From Betaproteobacteria bacterium (GTDB lineage Bacteria; Pseudomonadota; Gammaproteobacteria; Burkholderiales; Usitatibacteraceae), in assembly GCA_016791265.1 (NCBI GenBank), contig JAEUMY010000010.1, positions 1 through 64,000 on the forward strand: a stretch of DNA of 64,000 nucleotides, written 5' to 3'. Numbering within the stretch: the stretch's first letter is position 1; the number at the start of each line of letters is the position of its first letter. The notes below the pieces were generated by a model. That model was not told where the DNA came from, made no database searches, and saw nothing but the letters and a program-made list of their open reading frames with translations. Below are positions 26,554 through 34,701 of this stretch, one piece after another. The translations under genes and the position numbers were made by a program.

Positions 26554-27353
26554 GCACTCGCCGCATCGGCCAAGGCCACCAACGCGATGAACACCAGCAG
26601 CATCGTGGCGACCTCACCGCCATTGAACATCTTCATCGAGTTGTCCATCTGCTGACCCAGCCCGCCCGCGCCGACGAAACCCAGCACGACCGACGAACGG
26701 ATGGCGCACTCCCAGCGATACACGGTGTAGGACGTGAGCTCGGCCGCGTTTTGCGGGAGGATGCCGTAGAAGAAAGTCTGCAACCGCCCCGCGCCATTGC
26801 GCAGCAGCGTCGCGGAGGCATGGGTCTCCGAACTCTCCAGGATTTCGCCATACACCTTGCCCAGCATGCCGGCGTAGGTGAGCGCGATGGCGAGCACGCC
26901 TGCCGTGGGGCCCAGCCCCACGACGCGCACGAAGATCAACGCCCAGACCAGCTCGGGAACGCTACGCAAGACCACCAGCGCCATGCGCAGTGTCTGCCGC
27001 AGCACGAACGGCAGCGCGGCCATCCGCCCCGACAGCGCGGAGATCGAGAGCACGCGTGTCGACAGCAAGGTGAGCGGAATCGCCAGCACCAGGGCCAGCG
27101 CGATGCCGGCCGTGGCGATGGCCACGGTGCGCCAGGTTTCCTTCGCCACCATGATGAGGAATTCACCTGACGCGACCAGGGGAAAGAAATCAGCGAGGAA
27201 TCTCAGCGTCGACTTGCGGCTCTGTTCGTCGAACAGCAACCACGGCTTGAACTCGGTCGCCACCAGGAGTGGGTAGAGCATCACCACCGCCGCCAGCGTC
27301 CAGAAGACGCGCGGCATCCAGGCGGGGTCGCGGGTGGCGGGGTGGGCCGTCAT
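26529..27353 (-). CDS. phnE: phosphonate/selenate-type ABC permease (first subunit)
   Basis: 274 residues, about six membrane segments, with the permease loop GEILESSETHASATLLRNGAGRLQTFFYGILPQNAAELTSY. The ATG at 27353 is preferred over an upstream in-frame start at 27425, because the added segment is encoded by the GC-rich repeat 27402-27492 and the 12-mer at 27370-27381. Two PhnE-type subunits in one operon imply a heterodimeric channel. Confidence 0.82.
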   Translation of the reverse strand: MTAHPATRDPAWMPRVFWTLAAVVMLYPLLVATEFKPWLLFDEQSRKSTLRFLADFFPLVASGEFLIMVAKETWRTVAIATAGIALALVLAIPLTLLSTRVLSISALSGRMAALPFVLRQTLRMALVVLRSVPELVWALIFVRVVGLGPTAGVLAIALTYAGMLGKVYGEILESSETHASATLLRNGAGRLQTFFYGILPQNAAELTSYTVYRWECAIRSSVVLGFVGAGGLGQQMDNSMKMFNGGEVATMLLVFIALVALADAASAWLRKELG

Positions 27354-27369
27354 CTCAGACGCAGCCAAA

Positions 27370-27381
27370 GCGAATATTCGC
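27370..27381. repeat. GCGAATATTCGC, exact copy
   Basis: 17 bp upstream of the first-subunit permease start, in the leader of that gene. Confidence 0.95.
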
Positions 27382-27401
27382 GACCCAGGCAGACTGCACG
27401 T

Positions 27402-27492
27402 TCCCCCCTTTGCAAAGGGGGGCAAGGGGGGATTTCAGTCGGCCACAGGCGCGGAAAAAATCCCCCTCGATCCCCCTTTTTCAAAGGGGGAG
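27402..27492. repeat. inverted repeat with C/G-run arms (copy 1)
   Basis: 91 bp with arms such as CCCCCCTTTGCAAAGGGGGG and CCCCCTTTTTCAAAGGGGGA and an inner AATCCCCCTCGATCCCCC word. A second copy is at 46753-46847. It lies between the ATPase gene and the permease gene of the ABC operon. Confidence 0.85.
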
Positions 27493-27519
27493 GACCACCG
27501 GAAGAGGCCCGTGGCGTGC

Positions 27520-28350
27520 TCACCGGCAGTGCATCACCGCCGGCTGCTTGGCCGGCACAGGATCGATCAACTCGGGCGCCGGCCCGCCCAACTCTTCGGG
27601 ATGTTCGGCATAGAGGCGCTCAAGCATCTCGCGGGTCACGTCCTTCGCCGGCAGGTCGAACGTGAGCTTGCCGTTCGCAAGGCCGATGATGCGTTGATAG
27701 CGGGTCAACGCGACATCAACCTGATGCAGCGTGGTCACCAGCGTCACCCCGCGTTCACGGGCCTGGCCGGTGAGCGTGGTGATGGCGAGCTCGGCGCGGC
27801 GCGGATCGAGCGCGGACAGCGGCTCATCCACCAGCCAGAGCGATGCTGGCGCGAGCAGCGCGCGCGCCAGCCCGACACGCTGGCGTTCGCCTCCGGACAA
27901 GCGATCCACGCGCTCGAAAATCTTCTCGGCGAGATCGAACGCGGTCAGCGCATGATGGGCGGCGGGAATGTCATACGGATAAAAAAGCGAGGCGACGCTT
28001 TTCCAGAATCCAAGCGCCGGCAAGCGCCCGGCGAGCACAGCCGTGACCACGCGTTGGCGCGGCGGCAGCGGCGGCACTTGCGGCGCCAGGAACAGCTGGC
28101 CACGCAGGCGCTGCAGTTCGGCTCTCGGCAATTGCCAGGGTGCAACACCATCCAGCGTGACCGTGCCGGCGGCCGGCGGCAGCGCGCAGGCCAGCGCGTG
28201 CAGGAGCGTGGTCTTGCCGGCTCCGGACGCACCGATGATGGCCACCTGTTCACCCGGTTCAATGGTGAAGCTGGCCTCCGCCAGCGCAGGCGGCGCGTCG
28301 GCCTTCGCCGCGGGATGGCGGGCACTCAAACGCTCAGCGAATATTCGCAA
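27520..28350 (-). CDS. phnC: phosphonate/selenate-type ABC ATPase
   Basis: 276 residues with Walker A GASGAGKTT, signature LSGGERQR, Walker B LWLVDEP and a switch histidine (TTLHQVD). It powers the two permeases downstream. The TTG at 28350 is chosen as start because CAGGAG lies 7 bp upstream; the 12-mer palindrome at 28337-28348 then forms codons 1-5 (with R-I-F-A at residues 2-5), an unusual place for a repeat. Confidence 0.85.
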   Translation of the reverse strand: MRIFAERLSARHPAAKADAPPALAEASFTIEPGEQVAIIGASGAGKTTLLHALACALPPAAGTVTLDGVAPWQLPRAELQRLRGQLFLAPQVPPLPPRQRVVTAVLAGRLPALGFWKSVASLFYPYDIPAAHHALTAFDLAEKIFERVDRLSGGERQRVGLARALLAPASLWLVDEPLSALDPRRAELAITTLTGQARERGVTLVTTLHQVDVALTRYQRIIGLANGKLTFDLPAKDVTREMLERLYAEHPEELGGPAPELIDPVPAKQPAVMHCR

Positions 28351-28381
28351 AAGAAGACTCCTGCCCGCCGCGCGCCGTGCC

Positions 28382-28437
28382 GTTCGCCCTGAGGGGTATC
28401 GAAGGGCGCGTGCTTCGATACCTCAGCACGAACGGTG
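28382..28437. repeat. hairpin repeat (GGTATCGAAG arms)
   Basis: Between the ATPase and binding-protein genes; arms GGTATCGAAG and CTTCGATACC with an 8-nt loop, inside CGCCCTGAG ... flanks. A related half-copy (CGCCCTGAGGTATCGAAGG) is at 41528-41552, near the second dehalogenase gene. Confidence 0.75.
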
Positions 28438-28471
28438 CCGCGCGCGGCGAGACGGAACAGTTGTCAGGCGA

Positions 28472-29347
28472 TCAGATCAGACCGGCGCTGCGGCCCGCGG
28501 CTTCCAGACCCTTGTAGTTCTCGGGCTTGGTCGGGATGTACTTGGTCGCGCGGTTCAACTGCAGGATTTCCTTGCCTTCAGGCGTGGCGGGGTCAAGATC
28601 GAGCAGCGCCTTGGTCACCTTCTCACGCAGTGCCGCCGGCATGTCGGCATGCACGGCCCAGTTGTAGTTGAAGAACGTGGGCGTGGTGTAGAAGACATCG
28701 ACATCGTTGGTGTCGACCTTCTTCTCGTTGACGAATTTCTTCCACACGGTGATGTCCAGCGCGGCGGCATCAACCTTGCCGCTCACCACCGACGCGATGG
28801 TCGCGTCATGCGCGCCGGAGTAGGCGACGCGCTTGAAATCCTTTTCCGGGTCGATCTTCGCTTCCAGGAGGAAGTTGCGCGGCATGAGGTGGCCGGAGGT
28901 CGACGACTGCGAGCCGAACGACACCTGCTTGCCCTTGAGGTCCTGCAGCGACTTGATGCCCGAATTCTTCTTGGCGATGAACACCGACTGGAAGCGGGTG
29001 TCCTCTTCACGCTGGGCGATCGGAATGACCTTGCCGCCGGACCGCAGCGACGCCTGCACGAACGTGAAACCGCCAAACCACACCAGATCGACCTTCTTGC
29101 CGACCATGGCTTCCACCGCCGCCGGGTAATCCGTCACCGGCGTGAACTCCACCTTCATGCCCAGCTTCTTTTCCAGATACGCCGCGATGGGCGTGAACTT
29201 GCGGATCTGCTCCGTCGCCGCCTCTTCGGGAATGGTGGTGACGCGGAAGGTTTGTTGCGCAGTGGCCGACAGGGCGGTCAGGCCGGCGACCAGTGCGGCG
29301 CAGGACATGAGGCAACGCACGGTTCGGGAACGGGACAGGCTGATCAT
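28472..29347 (-). CDS. phnD: PhnD-family binding protein, selenate-transporter subgroup
   Basis: 291 residues with a signal peptide (LSATAQ). The blocks TIPEEAATEQIRKFTPIAAYLEKKLGMKVEF, TDYPAAVEAMVGKKVDLVWFGGFTFVQ, SSTSGHLMPRNFLL and VAYSGAHDATIASVVSGKVDAAAL are those of the PhnD fold. The overall pattern is closest, as I recall it, to the subgroup annotated as putative selenate ABC transporter binding proteins; that ligand is a genomic-context assignment and is not proved. It is the first gene of the operon with phnC and the two permease genes. Confidence 0.8.
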   Translation of the reverse strand: MISLSRSRTVRCLMSCAALVAGLTALSATAQQTFRVTTIPEEAATEQIRKFTPIAAYLEKKLGMKVEFTPVTDYPAAVEAMVGKKVDLVWFGGFTFVQASLRSGGKVIPIAQREEDTRFQSVFIAKKNSGIKSLQDLKGKQVSFGSQSSTSGHLMPRNFLLEAKIDPEKDFKRVAYSGAHDATIASVVSGKVDAAALDITVWKKFVNEKKVDTNDVDVFYTTPTFFNYNWAVHADMPAALREKVTKALLDLDPATPEGKEILQLNRATKYIPTKPENYKGLEAAGRSAGLI

Positions 29348-29486
29348 GAATGTCTCCAGGGATCGAAGGGGTTGGGAAACGGCAAGGAAGCCGGCATCGC
29401 AATCGGGCAGTACCCCGGTTCGATGCTGTCGGCGTAGTTTAGTCGAGCTTTGCCGGTGAGACTTTCAACTCCCCGGCCGGCCGGAC

Positions 29487-30119
29487 TTAACCGCGAGTGG
29501 ACACCACGCGATAAGCCGCGTTCGCGCCCGGCGGCGTGATATCCAGCCGCTCGAAATCCACGCCGGCCAAGCCGCCCGCCACCGCCCGCACGGAATCGGT
29601 CACCAGGATTTCCCACGAGTCGGCGCGATCCTCGCCCAGCTTGCAGGCGGCATTCACCTCCGCGCCGAACACATCCTGGTCCCCGATGGTGAGAATGCGG
29701 CCGTAGCCGATGCCTACGCAGAGCAGGATCTGGTCCTCCGGCGCCCGGCCCGCGTTGTATTCACGCGCGCAATCCTGCATGTCCAGCGCGCACTGGATGG
29801 CCTTGGTCGGCTGGCGGAAGAGGATGAGCATGCTGTCGCCCTCCACCTTCACCAGCACGCCATCATGGTTGTCGATGCAGGGTTCGAATATTCGCTGCGA
29901 TTCGAGGATGTTCTGCAGGAAATGGATGATTCCGTACTCGGCCGCGAGCCGGGAGAAGCCGGAGAGATCGGTGTACATCACCGCCCAGCTCTCGCCGAAA
30001 ATGTCCCAGATGCGCGCGTCGATGGACGCCTTGTCCGAACCGGGCTTCAACCGCTCGTTGATGAGTGACTGCAGGCGCTGCATGTAGGCGGAGGAATGGA
30101 CCTTGCTGATGGGGTGCAT
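29487..30119 (-). CDS. class III nucleotide-cyclase-domain protein
   Basis: 210 residues, nearly all one adenylate/guanylate cyclase catalytic domain: VMYTDLSGFSRLA (first metal aspartate), VEGDSMLILF (second metal aspartate), and IGYGRILTIGDQDVFGAEVNAACKLGE. There is no membrane segment or sensor domain, so it may act alone or in a complex. A near-copy of the 12-mer (TCGAATATTCGC, 29884-29895) lies in frame and reads R-I-F-E. Confidence 0.8.
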   Translation of the reverse strand: MHPISKVHSSAYMQRLQSLINERLKPGSDKASIDARIWDIFGESWAVMYTDLSGFSRLAAEYGIIHFLQNILESQRIFEPCIDNHDGVLVKVEGDSMLILFRQPTKAIQCALDMQDCAREYNAGRAPEDQILLCVGIGYGRILTIGDQDVFGAEVNAACKLGEDRADSWEILVTDSVRAVAGGLAGVDFERLDITPPGANAAYRVVSTRG

Positions 30120-30196
30120 GGCGGCGCGTCCGGCGGAGGGAATGGCGACATGCTAAACAAAGTGGGCGCGCAGTGTTGAGCCGAGAACTCAGAAAT

Positions 30197-30670
30197 TCAA
30201 TTGGTGACCGTGGGAAGCCCGCCTTGACCGCGAGCGCCCGCCAAAAAACAAGGGAGAACGATGGCGAAGCCGACGACCTGGGTCAACACCGGAAGCGGCG
30301 AACCGATCACGCCCAAGTAGGCGATGGCGCCGATCAGGATGCAGATTCCACCGCCGGCGGCCGCATGGGCCATCGGCCTCGACGGCGCCAGGATGGCTGC
30401 GAGTCTGCCGCCGAAAAAGAAACCTGCGGCATTGAGGACAACGACAATCAGATTGAATCCGAAAGCAGAAAACATCAATTGATATAGCTGATTCTCATCC
30501 GCAAGGCCTCGCGCATAGAAGCGTTGGATGAGGGGGCTGAGCAGCATTCCTGCGAGATATGACGAACCTGTGCCAGCGGACGCGACCACGAAGGCAATCG
30601 ACCAGGAAAACTCCTCCTCTCTGGGATCACCCACCGGTGAATTCGGCGGCGCATAGATGGAATCAGACAT
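30197..30670 (-). CDS. small multi-pass membrane protein
   Basis: 157 residues with about four membrane segments (from WSIAFVVASAGTGSSYLAGMLL onward) and a short charged N-terminus. No family is recognised. It is on the same strand as the S9 peptidase upstream (46 bp away) and the cyclase gene downstream. Confidence 0.55.
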   Translation of the reverse strand: MSDSIYAPPNSPVGDPREEEFSWSIAFVVASAGTGSSYLAGMLLSPLIQRFYARGLADENQLYQLMFSAFGFNLIVVVLNAAGFFFGGRLAAILAPSRPMAHAAAGGGICILIGAIAYLGVIGSPLPVLTQVVGFAIVLPCFLAGARGQGGLPTVTN

Positions 30671-30716
30671 TTTCCGGCCCTACCTGTCTTGCAAATGATC
30701 ACTCAACGCAATACTC

Positions 30717-32759
30717 CTATTTCAAATGCTTCTCAAAAAACTTCTCCACTCTCGTGTAGAAGTCCACAACATTCTCATGCTTGTTGAACCCATGCGCCTC
30801 GTCGTTGTAGACGACATACTCCACCGGCTTGCCGGCGCGCTGCAGTGCATCGCGCATCGTTGTGCCATGGATGATGGGCACGCGAATGTCTTCAGCCCCC
30901 ATGACCAGCAGCACGGGCGCCTTGATCTTGTCGGCATTCTTGGCCGGTGAGGTCTTCTGGAACTGCTCACGGTCCGCGTCCTTGTCGCCGACGCGGCGCT
31001 TGAAGTCGGTTTCGTAAAAGTCGGTGAAGCGCGCCGTGTCGGACCACTGCACGGTCTGCATCAGTTCCAGGTCAGTCACGGCCACGTAGGCCACACCGCA
31101 GCGCCAGAGGTCGGGGTCCTTCACCAGTCCCTGCAGCGTGGCGTAGCCACCATAGCTGCCGCCATAGAGACACATGCGGTCCTTGTCGACCAGGCCTTCC
31201 TTGACCAGATGCATCGCGCCATCGGTGATGTCGTCCTGCATGGCGAGACCCCACTGCTTCATCGACGCCATGTAGTGCTTGCGACCGAAGCCGGTTGAGC
31301 CGCGCGGCTCGGGCTCCAGCACGGCATAGCCGCGCGAAGCGAGGAACTGCGCCACCGGCCATCTGCCCCACGCCGTGCCGTGATACGAACGCACCCAGGG
31401 ACCGCCATGGATATGCACCACCAGCGGCAGTTTCTTGCCCTCGCTGCCGCGTGGAATCGTGACCCAGGCGGGAATCTCCAGCCCGTCGCGCGCCTTGTAC
31501 TTGATGAACCGGCGCGTGGCCATCAGCTCGGGTTGGATCCAATCTCGCGTGCGGGCCACGACTTGCAGGTTCTGGCTCTGGGCATCGTAGAGGTAGTAGA
31601 TGCCCGGCTGCGTATCGGAGTGTGAATGGATCAACGTATAGCGCTCGCTGTCCGGTGCGTAACTGATCGAGTTGACCGCGTTGGGCAGCGTGCGGTCCAT
31701 GGTGGCCTGGAAGCGCGCCATGTCCTCGTCAAACCACGCCGTCTGCTCGCTGTCCGCGCTGAAGCGGATGCCGACCAGCGCCTTTTTCGCGCGGCTGAAC
31801 ACCAGACCGCCTTCCAGATCGATCAGCGGGTGGGCCACCAGCTTTTCGCCGAGCTTTTTGCCAGCGATGTCGTATTTGAAAATCGCCCGTTTGTCCAGGC
31901 CGATGTTGCTCGACACGTAAAGCGTTTGGTTGTCGTAATCGAAGCCAAGCGGCGTGATGCCACCGGCCACATCGGAATTGGAGGCCGCGCCAATCTGCTC
32001 GTAGGGCTTGCCCTCGCCAGGGCGATGCCACAGCGTGCTTTGGCGCGGCTTGGTCGGGTCGGTGCGCTCTTCAAGTCGGACGGCGATGCGCGGCACCAGG
32101 TCGCGGTCCACCACCCAACGGATCACCTTGCCTGGCGTGTCGAACGTGAGCAGCTTGCCCGCGCCCGTCTTGGTGTTGTAACGATACACGTCGGCGGAAT
32201 CGTTGCTGCGCCCGTAAATTTGCGCGATTACATCGCCACTTTCATCAAGCGTCCGGGAAAGAATGGTCAGGGTCGCGCCGCGTCCGCTCAGGCTGACAGA
32301 GTCGCGCCGCGCGGCGCGCGCCATGCCCCGCTCAAGAGGCCATGACATGTCGCGGAGGTTCGTCCCATCCGCGTCCACCGCATAAACGCCGCGAAGCGTG
32401 ATGCTCCCCGTTGCTTCAGAGAGATCGGCCGTGGAAAGGTAGATCCGGCTGTTGTTGATCCACTGGAAGTTTGAGACATCCATTTCCTTGAAGGAGGAAA
32501 TGACCGTCGATTTCAGCGTCTTCAGGTCGATCACCACCAAATTGCCCCGGCCGTGCAGGGGCACCACCGCCGCCAGCTTCGACCCATCGGGCGACAGCGA
32601 CACGTCGGCATACTGCGCCCGGCGGAAGAAAACATCGACCGGAATGTCCGCGGCCTTTTCAAATTTCTTCGCCAAGGCGGCAGGCTGCGCAGCGACTGTC
32701 GACATGGAGAGAAAACCCAGCAGGGTGGCTGCGGCGAAGCGGGCGAAGGTGAGGTGCAT
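30717..32759 (-). CDS. secreted S9-family serine peptidase
   Basis: 680 residues from the ATG at 32759 (an in-frame GTG lies 18 bp further up). A signal peptide (STVAAQ) places it outside the cytoplasm. After the beta-propeller part come the catalytic motif GGSYGGYA (Ser535), Asp in GAEDIRVP and His in NDEAHGF. It is a second prolyl-oligopeptidase-type enzyme in the window and unlike the first is exported. Confidence 0.88.
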   Translation of the reverse strand: MHLTFARFAAATLLGFLSMSTVAAQPAALAKKFEKAADIPVDVFFRRAQYADVSLSPDGSKLAAVVPLHGRGNLVVIDLKTLKSTVISSFKEMDVSNFQWINNSRIYLSTADLSEATGSITLRGVYAVDADGTNLRDMSWPLERGMARAARRDSVSLSGRGATLTILSRTLDESGDVIAQIYGRSNDSADVYRYNTKTGAGKLLTFDTPGKVIRWVVDRDLVPRIAVRLEERTDPTKPRQSTLWHRPGEGKPYEQIGAASNSDVAGGITPLGFDYDNQTLYVSSNIGLDKRAIFKYDIAGKKLGEKLVAHPLIDLEGGLVFSRAKKALVGIRFSADSEQTAWFDEDMARFQATMDRTLPNAVNSISYAPDSERYTLIHSHSDTQPGIYYLYDAQSQNLQVVARTRDWIQPELMATRRFIKYKARDGLEIPAWVTIPRGSEGKKLPLVVHIHGGPWVRSYHGTAWGRWPVAQFLASRGYAVLEPEPRGSTGFGRKHYMASMKQWGLAMQDDITDGAMHLVKEGLVDKDRMCLYGGSYGGYATLQGLVKDPDLWRCGVAYVAVTDLELMQTVQWSDTARFTDFYETDFKRRVGDKDADREQFQKTSPAKNADKIKAPVLLVMGAEDIRVPIIHGTTMRDALQRAGKPVEYVVYNDEAHGFNKHENVVDFYTRVEKFFEKHLK

Positions 32760-32807
32760 GGTGCGTATCCTGTTCACTGATAGTCAGTCGCCACCGGCGG
32801 CGAGATT

Positions 32808-32819
32808 GCGAATATTCGC
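32808..32819. repeat. GCGAATATTCGC, exact copy
   Basis: 49 bp upstream of the secreted S9 peptidase start, with GTCTGCCACA 23 bp further on (on the plus strand); the same word follows the 12-mer in the two cassette-array flank repeats. Confidence 0.95.
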
Positions 32820-32917
32820 ACCGCCCGGAAGCGTGCGGAGTCTGCCACAAACCGCAAAGGGCTCGCAGCGCCCGCGGCGGCCGACACCCGCGCCCAGCCG
32901 CACAGTGAAAGAGCCGC

Positions 32918-34078
32918 CTATGTCGACGCGCGCGCGAGCCGCCAGAGCGACGTCACCTCCGCCGCGCGTGCGGCGTGCAGCGCATCGGTGCTGTCGCACG
33001 CTCGCGGATGGCTGGGCCGGGCATCGATGCGGTCCAGCACGATCAATCCGGCCGCCGCGAACTCACCCAGCAGCGCCGCGCGCGAGCGCAACCCGAGATG
33101 CTCGGCGAGGTCGGACAAGATGAGCCAGCCTTCGCCCTGCGCCGTGAGGCGCGCGGCGAGCCCGGACAGAAATCCTTTCAGCATCCGGCCGCCCTCGTCG
33201 TACACCGCTCGCTCCAGGGCGGAGCTGGGCCGCGCAGGCAGCCACGGCGGATTGCACACGATGAGCGGCGCTTTGCCGAGCGGATAGAGATCGGCATTGA
33301 CCAGCTCGATACGATCGGCGAGACCGAGCCGCCGCGCATTGTCGGCCGCGCAGGCGAGCACCCGCGCATCCAGCTCCGTCGCCACGACCCGGCCGATGCC
33401 ACGCCGGGCCAGCACGGCCGCGAGCACGCCCGTGCCGGTGCCGATGTCGAACGCGGTCGCGTCGGCAGGCGCTGTCGCGACGACCGGTGGCAGGGGCGCC
33501 GTGGCCACCAGGTCCACGTACTCGCCGCGCACCGGCGCGAAGACACCGTAGTGCGGATGCACGCTGGCGCCGAGTGCCGGCACCGGCACGCCCTTCTTCC
33601 GCCATTCATGCGCGCCGATGACGCCGAGCAGCTCGCGCAGCGTGACCACGTAGGGTTCTCGCGCCGCGCCATACGCTTCAGTGCATGCGAGCTTCAAGTC
33701 CGGCGCGCGCGGGAGCGGCACGACATGCCCCGCATCCACCGGCAGCAACACCATGCCCAACGTGCGCGCACGCTGCGCCTGCGCCTGACGATGAAGGTGA
33801 AACGCCTGCGCCGGATCGGTGTTCTCGGCGGGCTTCACCTTGCCGCGATGGGCGCGCTCATCGATCCGCTTCGCCAGCGCGACCAGCAACTGCTTGGCCT
33901 GGTGATAATCGCCGCGCCAGAGGAGCGCCGTGCCTTCGCTCGCGAGCGGAAAGGCCTTGTCCGCCGTGATGGCCTCCACCACCGTGACGCGCTTCGGCGG
34001 CGGGAGGCCGGCCTCGGATTGCCAGCGCGCGCGCCGCGCCGCACCGCCTTCTTCCCATTGAATGGTCGCTGGCGTCAT
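32918..34078 (-). CDS. class I SAM-dependent methyltransferase with NPPW motif
   Basis: About 386 residues. The C-terminal half has motif I FDIGTGTGVLAAVLARRG, ATELDARVLACAADNARRLG, and the catalytic-type motif CNPPW, the pattern of RsmC/HemK-like enzymes that methylate amino groups on RNA, DNA or glutamine side chains. The N-terminal half is unassigned. The substrate cannot be told. It follows the MazG-like gene on the same strand with almost no gap. Confidence 0.75.
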   Translation of the reverse strand: MTPATIQWEEGGAARRARWQSEAGLPPPKRVTVVEAITADKAFPLASEGTALLWRGDYHQAKQLLVALAKRIDERAHRGKVKPAENTDPAQAFHLHRQAQAQRARTLGMVLLPVDAGHVVPLPRAPDLKLACTEAYGAAREPYVVTLRELLGVIGAHEWRKKGVPVPALGASVHPHYGVFAPVRGEYVDLVATAPLPPVVATAPADATAFDIGTGTGVLAAVLARRGIGRVVATELDARVLACAADNARRLGLADRIELVNADLYPLGKAPLIVCNPPWLPARPSSALERAVYDEGGRMLKGFLSGLAARLTAQGEGWLILSDLAEHLGLRSRAALLGEFAAAGLIVLDRIDARPSHPRACDSTDALHAARAAEVTSLWRLARAST

Positions 34079-34081
34079 CAA

Positions 34082-34429
34082 CTACTTCGCGTCACGTTTC
34101 GTGAAGCTGCCACGCGACGTCTCCACCGGGTACTTCTCGGCATTCAGTTTCATCTTCTCCAGGCCGGCGGCGAAGAGGTCCACCTCCAGCCGGTCCGCCA
34201 GCCGCACGAGGTAGAGCAGCACATCGGCCATCTCGTGCGCCGCCTCCCGCTTCGCGGCCGCGGGGAGCGCGAGGCTCTGCGCCTCGGTGAGCCACTGGAA
34301 GTGCTCCATCAACTCGGCGGCCTCGACGGCCAGCGCCATGGAGAGATTTTTCGGGGAGTGGAATTGTTCCCACTCGCGTTCGTGGGCGAATTGGCGCATC
34401 GCATCGCGCAGCTGATGAAGGTCGGACAT
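34082..34429 (-). CDS. MazG-like nucleotide pyrophosphohydrolase
   Basis: 115 residues: FHSPKNLSMALAVEAAELMEHFQWLTEAQ followed by KREAAHEMADVLLYLVRLADRLEVDL. These carry the E-x-x-E and E-x-x-D metal-binding pairs of the RS21-C6/dCTPase-type MazG fold, which removes non-canonical nucleotides such as dCTP analogues. The start ATG is at 34429; the open frame continues upstream but crosses a 12-mer palindrome and the divergent leader. Confidence 0.82.
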   Translation of the reverse strand: MSDLHQLRDAMRQFAHEREWEQFHSPKNLSMALAVEAAELMEHFQWLTEAQSLALPAAAKREAAHEMADVLLYLVRLADRLEVDLFAAGLEKMKLNAEKYPVETSRGSFTKRDAK

Positions 34430-34489
34430 GGATGCTCCCGTTGAATGGACCGGATGGTAGCGCGATTGCGAAGGCGGGATTGCGCCGCT

Positions 34490-34501
34490 GCGAATATTCG
34501 C
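34490..34501. repeat. GCGAATATTCGC, exact copy
   Basis: In the gap between the divergent MazG-like and MOSC genes, about 60 bp upstream of a possible -10 box for the MOSC transcript. Confidence 0.95.
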
Positions 34502-34562
34502 AAGCTCACCTGGCCGCCGACGCGATGCGCCCTCATTCGCCTTCCCGCCTGCCGACGCGCGT

Positions 34563-34568
34563 GATAAT
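34563..34568 (+). promoter_or_regulatory. possible -10 box for the MOSC transcript
   Basis: GATAAT preceded by a G-T dinucleotide; the transcript would start near 34575, ahead of a GC-rich hairpin (34584-34608) and the SAH-riboswitch-like leader. No clear -35 box is seen. Confidence 0.35.
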
Positions 34569-34612
34569 CTCCCGCCCCTGACCGTGACGCGGCACAAGGC
34601 CGCGTCACCCTT

Positions 34613-34682
34613 CGTCGAGGGGCGCTGCAGCGGATGTCCATCCGTCACGCTCGACGCGGGTCTCTCATGCAAGGGCGCCTCC
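34613..34682 (+). promoter_or_regulatory. SAH-riboswitch-like leader element
   Basis: Three helices can be drawn with the topology of the S-adenosylhomocysteine riboswitch. P1 pairs CGTCGAG (34613-34619) with CTCGACG (34650-34656). A hairpin CGGAT/ATCCG (34631-34635, 34640-34644) sits inside it. A pseudoknot pairs GGGCGC (34620-34625) with GCGCCT (34675-34680). The word GCGCTGCA just before the hairpin and the GCTCG part of P1 match the SAH class; the stretch that normally reads CCAGGCTCG reads TCACGCTCG here. A ribosome site AGGAGG follows at 34689-34694. Confidence 0.55.
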
Positions 34683-34701
34683 CCACCAGGAGGATGCTCT
34701 C

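Noticed and set aside
32975..34444. A 489-codon plus-strand frame opposite the methyltransferase gene
   Set aside because: The minus-strand product has clear SAM-binding and NPPW motifs, while the plus-strand product has none.
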